DNA of 64,000 nucleotides from NCBI GenBank assembly GCA_032622095.1, contig CP136068.1, positions 162,707,465-162,771,464 of the forward strand. Reading direction: 5' to 3'. The position numbers and the translations under genes were made by a program. This document shows, in pieces, positions 11,597-21,734 of this stretch. The DNA is from Siphonodentalium dalli (taxonomy: Eukaryota > Mollusca > Scaphopoda > Gadilida > Siphonodentaliidae). Positions within the stretch are counted from its first letter, which is position 1; every line of letters begins with the position of its first letter. The notes under the pieces are model-generated. The model searched no databases. It was not told where the DNA came from and saw nothing but the letters and a program-made list of their open reading frames with translations.

Positions 11597-12860
11597 GTAC
11601 AGAGCTCTAATTTTTGTATTGCATATTCCGAATTGGACTAGAGATTAGGACTCGAATATACTGTTAAAAATGTTTTTACCCAGGGCTTTCCGTGTTACGG
11701 GGTACGGAATTATTGCAACTATGTTTCCCGCCAAATCCAAACCGGCTGGTTAAAGAGCAAGATAATGTCGTAGAATGTACATTGACATACTTTATATACG
11801 TCCCATAAGTTTGACGGCTATACTATAAATGTAACATGCCCAACGGAGAATGTGTGTCAGTGTGGGTTGAGACTTTAGGAAAATTCCACGAAAATTGCAA
11901 AGGGGTGAAAATTCAAACATCGAGATAATTTGTTTTGACGCGTACATCTGATGGCTAGTATTAACGCGCATCCAGAGGGCGATTTTCTAATTTTCAGATG
12001 GAACGGTTTACTCGTGACAACGCTATATATCATTAAAATGTATACTTAAGTAGTCTATCACTAGCCGATTTTTTAGCCCCAAATCCGAACGGGCTAATGT
12101 AGGAGCGAGTTTCACGCAGGAGCATGTAAGCCGGTGTACCGTAGGTATGCCTTCAAAATTTGACCGCTCTACTATAAACGCAACCTGCTCAAGGGAGTGT
12201 TTGTGTCGGGTGGGTTCAGATTTGGCAAATTCCACCGAAGATCATATGGGGAAAATTACTCCGAAAATCTGATATTGAGATAAAAACTTTTCGACGACTG
12301 GATGTGATAAGTAGTATATAAACGCAAGATTAGTACACTTTTTAATGATTTAGATTGGACGGTTTAACCCTGGTAGAGTATAACGTTGTAACGGTGATAT
12401 ATATTACTCAAATTCAAACCCTCTCTTCAAGACGCAAATTCAAAGGGACTTATCAAGAAGCAAGGCAAATGCATGAATATGCCCACCGATATACTATATA
12501 GGTATGTCCGCTCTACTATAAAAGTAACATATTGTCACGATTTGACCTGTCCAAAACACTCCCCGGACAAAAGTTTTCCTTGGTATCAAATTTCGTCGAA
12601 ATCCATTCGTTTTACCCGATTTGACCTTGAACTGACCATTTAGAAGGTCAATGTCAAGTCGGGGTCACGACTTGACCCGCCCAAAAGACTCCCCGGACAA
12701 AAGTACCCCTAGGTATCAAATTTCGTGGAAATCCGCCTGTTTTACCTGATTTGACCTTCGATTGACCATTTTGAAGACCAAGGTCAGGTCGGGATGGGAT
12801 GGGATGGGATGGAATACCATCGAAGTATATCTGATTCCATGGAATCTGACCTCTAGTTTA
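11159..12860 (+). mobile_element. Composite repeat element A
   Basis: Near-identical 45-base blocks (CCATGGAAGTATATCTGATT, then CAGACCTCTAGTT) lie in direct orientation at both edges (11159-11204 and 12816-12860). Between them, in order: an ATT-rich run, a block shared with 5880-6215, a run of about 27 T, three degenerate monomers (11660-12540), Helitron-like monomers (12540-12795) and a (GATGG)n run. An inverted relative with the same order is at 38969-41073. Open frames inside match element B frames, so they are repeat-derived. Confidence 0.7.
11660..12540 (+). repeat. Internal monomers of element A, about 350 bp
   Basis: Blocks such as CCCCAAATCCGAACGGGCT, ACTATAAACGCAACCTGC and TTTCAGATGGAACGGTTTA recur in diverged form in consecutive units (about 11690, 12080 and 12400). 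The same array is present inverted within 39520-40390. Confidence 0.55.
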
Positions 12861-13173
12861 ACATGTTTGCAGTGTGAATTTTGAGCGGCGAAACATGTCT
12901 GCACCGTGCACATGTTTTTTTTTATTTGTGCGTACTGATACAAACTTATCAACCAACAAACTCATATTTCTTTCGCTTGTTGTGAATAGAAATACATGAT
13001 ATACAAGCCATTATCAATAACACGATTGGATTGGTTCACACCATCAATGAATCAAATGGCTTAAAATAGTTAATATCTTTGGAACTATATTATGTCTCGA
13101 CCCATGCCTCATCACCCAATATTTGATTTGGGACACACTAAAGTTGTATGAATCTATGATGTATTCGATTTAT
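12861..13173. other. Unassigned sequence between repeats
   Basis: No gene or repeat recognised. It contains a short T run and scattered AT-rich sequence. Confidence 0.35.
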
Positions 13174-13785
13174 TTAAAAGGACTCTGCGATCTATCAATC
13201 TATCGGAACTTATAGTTTTCGTTTGTCGGCTTTGTACTTTGAGAATATTCCATCCAACTTTTAGGCGGAAACACCGATAGAAAATTGAAGAAAATATCTA
13301 AACACCCAGTGGGGCCTCTAAAATCCTCTTTCGGGGCATATATTTTTAATATTTTTATAAAATATGTAAACAAAATTTGTTCATGCAATTTGATTATTTA
13401 ACTTTTTAAATATCTTTGGCTTGTATTAAAGACATTGTTTGCCCATATATAATGAAGTACATGTATAACTAACATGTGCCGACAAGAATTATTTATCAAA
13501 GTTTTCGCTCTTGGTCATTTTGATAAATTACACTAACTTCGCTGCCCGATCGAGGCTGATCGAGGTGGGAATTAATCAAAACAAAATGGCGGCCGTTGCC
13601 AACAATAGAATTTTGGACTCCGCTGACCCTGGCTGACCTTCAGTTATGAATAAATTATCCATTTAGGTAATGTTATCTATGTTTAGATTGGGCCGAAACA
13701 GTCGATTAGTATATATCTCATATTCGCATACGTATACCCTGGTCGCTTCGCTTCCACGGCTTCGCCGGTGGAGAGCGGGCGCTAT
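13174..13785 (-). repeat. 600-bp dispersed repeat, left inverted copy
   Basis: This 612-base block matches 21137-21734 in inverted orientation over its full length with indels. Shared segments include ACTCTGCGATC at the outer edge, GGCGGAAA, TTATGAATAAATTATCC and a GC-rich inner end GAGCGGGCGCTAT. The small open frame here mirrors the one in the right copy and is repeat-derived. Confidence 0.75.
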
Positions 13786-15220
13786 TATTTTCGAAATCCA
13801 GATTTCAAGACTATAAATACCCATGTGTGTGTGAATACAGTGTATTTTAATTGTCTTGTTCTGTCTTCCTTCTTGATTTCTTGTTAATTCTTATTTTTTG
13901 TTTTTCTTATTCCAACGTCGTCTCCTTTATCCTTCCCGTCTTCTTGTTTCTCATATTTTCGTTAATTGTTCTTCATCTTATACTTGTATTCTTCTTCATT
14001 CTTCCCATCTGTTCTTTGTTATACATCGATCAATTGGTATGTGGACCATGTTAACGCACTGAACTCAATAGGTTCACACACCAATGTAAGTGCGTGTGTG
14101 TTTGATGAGCAGATGGAAATGTACAGAGAAGAATTGAAGAGAAGAAAGTATCGCAGTAAGATTTTATACCCACGGATGCCGCATGTCAACCACTTCACCG
14201 TGGTTGAATGGCGTTACAACCGCTATCATTGGAGCCATACAACCTTGTTAAAGGGGTCGATTAATTAGAGCATAGCTTCAGTACGTTGCATTGACCACTC
14301 AACTTATAATAACAGCTTTTGACTGAATCAGTGATATCGGGTGTCACATAATGGGATATGTGTCTCTGAGATTATCCGCCATTCCATACATATATCACAA
14401 CAATATCACAGCGTCGCCGACCGTTCAATCAAAACATTAGCAGACTCCGTAACTGGGTGATATGTTATATAGCGACATGGTTCTCAAATCATCTTTCGAT
14501 GAAAATTGATAAATATGATACATCCATCCTTTGTGACATTTTTACATGTACTTGTAAGTTGTAGTCAACAAACTTGTGACTGACTCACGAGGAGTCATGA
14601 CTAAATTAATCTGTGTCGTCAGTTAATTAATTTCGACTAAATTCTACAATTTTGTATTTGCCTCGTAGTCACCAGTGGTTGACTCTTGCGAATTATTCTG
14701 GTGTTTTATAACTTTGTGGAAGTATCTGTGTTTTGGAACTGTCGTGTCAAGTGTAGCCTGTTGCAACTTTCAGTTGGTCAGATCACTCCCGAGTCAATTG
14801 TTGTGAAAGAAATTTATTAACGATTAGCCACAGTTACTGGATGTACAGTCCCAAGAATAAGGTTTTAATGGAATTAATAAATCGGTATCCTAATATAAAA
14901 GAACAAGTAAGGCAGGCATTACCAAATAGCCGGACAAACATATCTCAAATAAACGCACTAAACACAAAACACCGGGCACATGTCACATGTGTCCTATAAA
15001 TAACATACTAATCTACAACTTTGCAGAAATAAATCAGGATGCCAAATTAACGGAATTTAAATCATTTCCACATTTAGCGCCGAGTGACTCGTCGCCTTCG
15101 ATATTGCCAATTTTGTTTCTAAGCATCGTGAGAAGGGAACCGGTGCATGTGTGGAAAAGTGCATGTGTTCCGACATAGTATTTGCAGTACATCGGTCTTT
15201 CCAATTTCCGATTGAACAAG
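13786..15220. other. Unassigned sequence with pyrimidine-rich tract
   Basis: A T/C-rich stretch lies at about 13851-14010. The open frames here (for example 13966-14268 and 14987-15178) have no recognisable domain and no splice context I would rely on. Confidence 0.35.
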
Positions 15221-15328
15221 TATATTTAAGGATTAACTGTCATCTGGATTGTTTTTATGGAGATGTAACCTCACGGTTACATCTCCATAAAAACAGTCAA
15301 CATGACAGTTAATCCTTATATTTATATA
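15221..15328. repeat. Near-perfect hairpin, about 50-bp arms
   Basis: The left arm (15221-15270) and right arm (15275-15328) are inverted copies separated by only TCAC. The 22 bases beside the loop pair perfectly and the rest has a few mismatches. It has the form of a compact foldback element or MITE end joined head to head. If transcribed it would form a long stable stem. Confidence 0.85.
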
Positions 15329-15462
15329 CATTTAGCGAAAAGGCCACTTTTGTAAATCTATTTATTTCAAAAAGTGTATCGTGACAAAACCAGCCCAACA
15401 TATCCCATAACACCCGACCATAAACCAGCTGAGAACCATTTCAAAACGAGGCTCTTACATTG

Positions 15463-15680
15463 AAACCTGATGATTTATTAAGTCAATCCTGCGCGAGTGC
15501 AAATGCGCCCAAAACATTACGCGTTCTTCTTCTCCAAACTCAATGACGCGTCGATGTAATTATGGTTGCAATTATGACCCTCTTACACGTTCACCGAGAA
15601 CTAATTGCAACTAGTCACGTGGGCGCCGACCAATCTGAATGTTGGATTTAGTGATAATCGCACTCAGTATGTAAATATAT
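15463..15680 (+). repeat. 220-bp dispersed repeat, copy 1
   Basis: It matches 24662-24881 in direct orientation, sharing AAGTCAATCCTGCGCGAGT, GCGCCCAAAACATTACGCGT and CACGTGGGCGCCGA. It has a GC-rich core and no coding frame. A (TA)n run follows at about 15677. Confidence 0.8.
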
Positions 15681-15702
15681 ATATATATATATACGCGCAA
15701 AC

Positions 15703-15792
15703 AACATTAGGGAGACATATGGTGGATAAATAACCCACATTAAGGCGACTTCTACATTAGGGTGACTTTTTGTGTGTCCCCCTAATGTTTAG
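15703..15792. repeat. Short MITE remnant with CATTAGGGAGAC ends
   Basis: ACATTAGGGAGAC at the left and a GTCCCCCTAATGT end at the right are inverted, with an internal ACATTAGGGTGAC copy. Similar inverted ends occur at 28145-28218. Confidence 0.5.
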
Positions 15793-15895
15793 CGTGTTAT
15801 CGTTATTAATTTAACATGCAACTTTATTTATTTTTTTCTGTCATGTGTGATCTTTGCGACACTATTATTCACCAGCTGCCGTTAGTTTTTCGTAG

Positions 15896-16117
15896 GAATT
15901 ATCATTTTAATAGATATATGCAAGTAAATTATCGGTATGCTATATCTGACAACGTTACAGACAGACATTAATTTGGGAATATGTTTGCAAGACGAAGACT
16001 GCTTATGAATTATCATTTTAATAGATATATGCAAGTAAATTATCGGTATGCTATATCTGACAACGTTACAGACAGACATTAATTTGGGAATATGTTTGCA
16101 AGACGAACACTGCTTAT
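15896..16117. repeat. Recent 111-bp tandem duplication
   Basis: 15896-16006 and 16007-16117 are identical by eye except for one base (GAAGACTG against GAACACTG). The small - strand open frame across the junction is an artefact of the duplication. Confidence 0.9.
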
Positions 16118-17230
16118 GAGTTATATGTTATATTTAAAACTGCTTACACAGTATCAAGTTAATATTGAAAATCCTTAGAAATATTTTGATTTACGTGTTT
16201 TGTGGTGATATTTGCTATGCTGCAAGAGATATAACATTCCATCCGAATAAATCATGAATTAAGTATACATCCACATTGGTCAGTTACTAATGAGGTTGGG
16301 GATATGGTAATTTGACCCGGACAATCGTATTAGATACGTTTCATTGACATTAGATGTCTTAAAAGGAAACTAACAATGAATTTAACTAACTAATTATATA
16401 CCCAAAATGGTGGCAATCTGATCGGTGTAAATTGAAACACGATGATGAATTGAAACGTAGAGGGTGATTATATCGATGCCATTGGTCTCAGACGACTTAA
16501 ATGGCCAAATATGAGCAATAAAGAGCGTTCGTTATAAGTTCAAAATTTACCTGTCAATAGCATGAAAATATCTCGCAAGAATAAATAACACAGAAGGCGA
16601 ATGCCAGTAGCACAGTTACAAGTGGAATTACATAAAGTTTACTTCTCATCTCGTAACAAAGTTACTTCACTGTACAATCCTTTTAATTCGTGGGGGTCTG
16701 TTATTCGTTGATTTCGTGGTTTGTTTCAAACACGAAATCAACATTCAATGACATAATTGACACTTGAGTTGAATGAGCAAATACCAGTATACGAGATATA
16801 AATGAAGGACGCGCAGTACGTCTGTTTTCGATATGTCGTTCATTCACCATACCATTACCGGAAACCAAACGCTAACACACTAGCAGCACTATTCAATAAC
16901 CACAACAGAACAATTACCAAGAATCACTCAGTTTTTATGAAAAAGGTCATCGATATATTTCGGAACTCTTGAGGCTACATTTTCGGAAAAACAAGTAAAC
17001 CCCCTTCAAGATATACCGATATAATATACCTAATGCTTACACATGTACCAACACTTTATAAAGAAGGACCCCAACACCAATATAATAGTTTATGGCTATA
17101 GATGCGCTTAATTGATAAGTACAACAATCTTATTCCTCTCGAGGCTCAACCACTTAAACCATTCAAAATCCATATCCATTGATCGAACATGTAACCAATA
17201 AAGCCGAACTGAAAAACAATAACCCTGTGG
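16118..17230. other. Unassigned AT-rich sequence with one short palindrome
   Basis: The only structure recognised is a 12-bp perfect inverted pair at 16707-16718 and 16731-16742 (GTTGATTTCGTG and its complement). No coding support was found. Confidence 0.4.
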
Positions 17231-17400
17231 CCCGATTCGTCATCTCAGGTTTAAACTTGGTCTACGTAAACCTCTAGGTTTAAACCGCCGTGAGTCAGCA
17301 AAATCAGTGGTTTACACCCACGACCGCAGGTCTAAGTGACGCATTCGTCATATCTGGTTTAAACATGGTCCAGTCATACCAGTGGTTTAGCGGTAGTGTC
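17231..17400 (+). repeat. GGTTTAAAC-rich repeat family, copy 1
   Basis: ATTCGTCATCTCAGGTTTAA and CATTCGTCATATCTGGTTTA are two imperfect direct units here. Relatives lie inverted at 18944-19026 and 25231-25309, all combining CGTCATCTCA with GTTTAAAC motifs. It is probably a MITE family end. Confidence 0.5.
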
Positions 17401-17604
17401 TCTGTATCGTCGAGATAAGTAATCGTACTTTCCTAATGCGGACCGCCTCGTTTTATTGATTGCGGAAATCAATAATTACGACAGCGACCATATTTTGATT
17501 GGAAATTTATAAGCGAGAAACACTCACACCTATAAAGCATGTGGGGATAAGTTTTTGTAAATTGCGATATTTTGTTTGCGTTGTATAAGCTTAAACCGGC
17601 AACA

Positions 17605-17709
17605 CTAAGTAGTGGTTAGAGCACGCGAATAGTTCTTTACCAGAATAAATCGAGTCGGAGACGAGATTTATTCTGGTAAAGAACTATTCGCATGCTCTGA
17701 CCGACTTAG
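17605..17709. repeat. Near-perfect hairpin, 47-bp arms
   Basis: The arms 17605-17651 and 17665-17709 pair almost perfectly around a 13-base loop. The left arm contains TAGTGGTTAGAGCACGCGA, which resembles a tRNA box A, and the loop region has ATCGAGTC, resembling a weak box B. It could be an inverted duplication involving a tRNA-like repeat. The tRNA link is tentative. Confidence 0.8.
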
Positions 17710-18496
17710 AGCACAATTGACCGCACATAATGCGATTATCTCGAAATACGAAATTGATCGTGCGTTGAACACGACGTACAATCCGTGCGCTGGCCGAAAT
17801 GAACACAATGACCCGTTAGCCACACCAATCATTGTGATTACACATGCAGTGATCGCCGTTGAATGTGAATAAATATGTCCGAAACGACACGGATTAACGT
17901 GTGACCCGTTTTCACAAACCAAGTCACTCGCAGATGTGTTTGGAAAGTCAAATGTGGAAGTCGCATGATTGTGTCCTACTATTATTATATACATTGTATA
18001 AGTAGATCATGAATTCCGAAGAAGTCTGTCTGCCAGAATGATGACATGGAATTTGACCTGTAACCAACAACCAACTACTTTAGCCAAAGGTATTGCCGCA
18101 CATCATTATTATGTGATAAACGTGTCGCCTTTTCAAGAAACTGTTTCGAAATTACTACCATAATAGTCCATTGGTTCCTCCAGATTCTCTAGATACAAGT
18201 TCTGTTGTTAGTTATATCGGATATGTGGAGCGTTATATTGTGAAGTGGTGATTCTGTTGGATCATTGGATCTATCACTATATTTAGTGGTTCTAAATGTA
18301 AATGTTAATTCGTTTAGTTTCATCGTTGGATTAGTGGTCCTGAGAATATTTTCGGAACTGGATTAGTTTTGTGGAATAATTATAATAAATGTAATTATGC
18401 CACTAGTTAATAAATAATTCAACCAATGCATGTGTTGCTATTGCCCCCCCCCCTCCCCGTTCGTCCTGTTGATGTATTATATATATATATATTGTA
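17710..18496. other. Unassigned sequence
   Basis: No supported gene. The - strand frame at 17668-17994 starts inside the hairpin and has no recognisable domain. A C-rich run (about 18445) and a short TA run (about 18479) lie at the end. Confidence 0.35.
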
Positions 18497-18900
18497 ATTT
18501 TGGTAAATCACACCCAATTCCCAAGGCTGGCAAACTAATATTTCAGTGATATCCCATTGTTCGACACGCGCCACTCTTAACAAACAAATCGCGCGGTCGT
18601 TTCAATGTAGCTTCAGTTATTATACAAGAGGACATGCACCCTCACCGCACTCCCCTTATACGCCGTCCCTATATATGTGCCTGCTTAGTATATTAGAGGT
18701 GCGTATATAGTAACGGCGTATAATGGCAGTGTGGTTGGGGGAAGCAGAGCGCTGTTCGTGCCCCTGTGGCCTCTGGTAATTGAAGCTACTTCGAAGCGCC
18801 CGTGCGATTTGTCTGTTGTGAGTTGCGTGTGCCTAACAATGGGGTAATCATTGAACTATTCATTCGCCAGCCTTGGGAATCGGTGTGCTTTACCAAAAAT
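18497..18900. mobile_element. Foldback MITE, about 400 bp
   Basis: TTTTGGTAAATCACACC and its inverted counterpart close the two ends. Inverted similarity continues through CCCAAGGCTGGC, ACAAATCGC.CGG and GTAGCTTCA..TA to a central TATACGCCGT...ACGGCGTATA pair, so the whole element can fold on itself. No clear target duplication and no coding frame. Confidence 0.75.
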
Positions 18901-18943
18901 CAGGGATTGATTGCAACAATGGGATTGTGCTCTAAACAATGTA

Positions 18944-19026
18944 ATTCGGCGGTCCGGCTTAACCAGCTTTACCGAGGCTAAACTTGAGATGACGAATCCG
19001 TCTTTTCTTCATCGCGGTTTAGAATT
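18944..19026 (-). repeat. GGTTTAAAC-rich repeat family, copy 2
   Basis: The reverse complement carries GATTCGTCATCTCAAGTTTA and CTAAACCGC, matching the unit at 17234-17290. Confidence 0.4.
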
Positions 19027-19230
19027 GTCAAACAATCAATCAAAGGGTGGAGTTGTAAATTATTACGCAATACAGTGGGGTACACTGGTGTAGAGTTTTT
19101 CATATTGTGTGGTCGATCGATAATCCACGGGGCGATTGTATTATGTTTATTTCGTACTAGAGTATAAATCGTACCGATAGTTACGATAGTACGACAAAGA
19201 TTAGCACATGTGTTTACGTCACCGGTGTAA

Positions 19231-19400
19231 TTGTGGGGACATGTTTCTATTATGAAGGTTCGCTATCCCGAAGGTCCGCTATTCCGAAGGTTCTCTATTC
19301 CGAAGGTTTTTGTTATTTTTAGGTTAATTCTATATTCTAAAGTATTGAGACTAATTTGAGAGGGTTCATTTTCACAAAGATTCTTGTTATGGAGTGTGCG
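19231..19400 (+). mobile_element. 16-bp satellite element, partial copy
   Basis: It begins GGGGACATGTTTCTATT, then has several CTATTCCGAAGGTTCG-type units, then the GGTTAATTCTATATTCTAAA flank. It is a partial relative of 19727-20255 and 51082-52378. Confidence 0.75.
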
Positions 19401-19726
19401 CTCACATCCGAACTTATCCTGCGCGCATACCGATACAGATACATGAGGAAATAACTTAACTTAGAACAATAAATGTGATTTTGTTTTGTTTTCGCGGGTT
19501 TTCTTGAGATTTAATGTCATTACGTGGGCCCATACCGTTGAATTCTTGGCATATAATATTAATGTTGTGGTATATATGGACCCTCCCGCATTGGGACATG
19601 ACACAGGTACAGTTGACTTAAGTGATGTTCTGTGTGGGCTCCAATTTGGAGTTCAATATTTTAAGGGCCAAGTTTAAAATTTTATGGGTCCATACCTTTG
19701 AACTCTGGGCATATAATATGAATATT

Positions 19727-20255
19727 GGGGGCATGTCTCTATTCCGAAGGTTCACTATCCCGAAGGTCCACTATTCCGAAATTTCTCTGAATGTTCGCTA
19801 TTCCGAAGGTTCACCAATCCGAAGGTTCGTTATTCCGAAGGTTCTGTGTTCCGAAGGTTTTTGTTATTTTAAGGTTAATTCTATATTCTAAAGTATTTAG
19901 AGGGTTTATTATCACGAAGATTCTTTTTATGAAGGAAATAACTTAAAACATTAAATGTGATTTTGTTTTGTTTTCGCTGGTTTTCTTGAGTTTAATGTCA
20001 TTACGTATGACCTTATTTCTCATTACATATTCACGCCAAGCAGCCCACACAATTGCTATGTTTCCATGCGATTTAATGTGATTACGTGTGACCTAATATC
20101 TCAATAATCTGAGGCAAGAGTACGCCTGCTAAAGGCGAATTATAACAGTTGGGGCTATAACGCTCAATGAATACTGGAGGCTATAACAAACTGCGCAGCA
20201 GAATATCGCTGAATGGACGAGTATGAGATGAGCCTAACTGCAATTGTGACTTTGT
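19727..20255 (+). mobile_element. 16-bp satellite element, left-end copy
   Basis: It opens GGGGGCATGTCTCTATTCC, has about seven 16-bp units, and continues with over 400 bases matching 51200-51590 in direct order (GGTTAATTCTATATTCTAAA, TTTAATGTCATTACGTATGA, GGGGCTATAAC). The right inverted end seen in the 51-kb copy was not found here. Confidence 0.75.
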
Positions 20256-20454
20256 TTAAAGGCCCACTTAATTTTCGAGTCATACATTTTTTTATAGTAT
20301 ATACGGTTTTAATAACAATTTATGCCATAAAATTTGAATAAAATACTATAATTCATAACCATTTGAAACGCAGAATACTTCTATCTCCTAGTTTGAAACA
20401 CCTTTAAAATACCGCGTCGTATATCTTGCAATTAGCAACCAACATGTCCTCTTC

Positions 20455-21034
20455 GGCTTTCCATAGATTTCAACGTAATTTGATACTTATGGGTATTTGT
20501 GTCCGGGAAGTGGTTTGGACGGGTCAAATTGTGACCCCGACCTGACCTTGACCTTTAAAACTGTCAATACAAGGTCAATTTGGGTAAAACGGACAAATTT
20601 CGGCGAAATTTGATACCTAGGGATACTTTTGTCCGGGTAGAGTTTTGAACGGGTCAAATCGTGACCTCGGCCTGACCTTGGCCTTCATTGTGGTCAACCA
20701 AAGGTCAGATCGGATAAAACGGATGGATTTCGACGAAATTTTATACCTATGGGTACTTTTGTCGGGGGAGTGTTTTGGACGGGTCAAATCACGACTTCGA
20801 CCTTACCTTGCCCTTCAAAATTGTTCATTAAAGGTCAAGTGGGGTAAAACGGACGGATTTCGACGAAATTTGATACCTAGGGGTACTTTTCTCCGGGTGG
20901 GGGCGTTTTGGACGGGTCACATCATGGCCCTGACCTGACCTTGACTTTCGAAATAGTCAATTGAAGGTCAAATCGCGCCTTTCGCCGGAAATCAGATGGG
21001 AAACAGCCCGGACGAAGTCGGGCCCATCAGCTTG
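20455..21034 (+). mobile_element. Degenerate Helitron-like element
   Basis: About four 130-bp monomers (GACGGGTC, GGGTACTTTTGTC, AAAACGGA.GGATTTCGACG) are followed by CAGCCCGGACGAAGTCGGGC and a terminal CTTG. Against the clean copy at 9039-9422 the 5' TC/TCTG part is missing and the terminal CTAG is changed. An open frame across the monomers is incidental. Confidence 0.65.
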
Positions 21035-21136
21035 CGTAATAAAGAGACAGTTTGAAGAAAGTAATGTATGGCACGAGAAACGGGAAAACTTAATGGAAGT
21101 ATGCAAATTTCCCACCTAAAATTTGAAAGCTAGTTT

Positions 21137-21734
21137 ATAGCGCCCGCTCTCAGGGTATACCAGGCGAAGCGACCAGGGTATACGTATGCGAATATGAGAT
21201 ATATACTAATCGACTTTTTCGGCCCAATCTAAAAATAAATTGAAATCACCTAAAATAGGATAATTTATTCATAACTGAAGGGTCAGCCAGGGTCAGCGGA
21301 GTCCAAAATTCTATTGTTGGCAACGGTCGCCATTTTGTATTGATTAATGCCACCTCGAAATGTGTAATTGGGCAAAATGCTCCAGGGCAAAATAAAAAAC
21401 TTTGATCTAGCAACTGTTAGCTATACTTCATCATATGTAGGAACATCATGCTCATAAAGCCAAATATATTTTCAAAGAGTGAATGTAAATTGAACAAAAG
21501 CTCTGGTTAACAAAAAAGTTAAATTGCATGAAAAGGTTTTGTTTACATATTTCATAAAATTATTAAAAATATTTACACCGAAAGAGGAATCTAGCGACCT
21601 TGCTGGCCGTTTACATATTATCTTCAATTTTCTAACGGTATTTCCGCCTAAAAAATTGATAAAATATTCTCAAAGTTCAAGGCCGACAAACGGAAACTTT
21701 AAGTTCCGATTGAAAGATCGCAGAGTCATTTTAA
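21137..21734 (+). repeat. 600-bp dispersed repeat, right inverted copy
   Basis: Inverted partner of 13174-13785. It starts ATAGCGCCCGCTCTC, has a GGCGAAGCGACCAGGGTATA segment, and ends CGCAGAGTCATTTTAA. No transposase remnant is recognisable in either copy. Confidence 0.75.

Noticed and set aside
13966-14268. 100-codon open frame as a gene
   Set aside because: It begins in a T/C-rich tract and the remaining charged part matches no family I know; no splice or promoter support.
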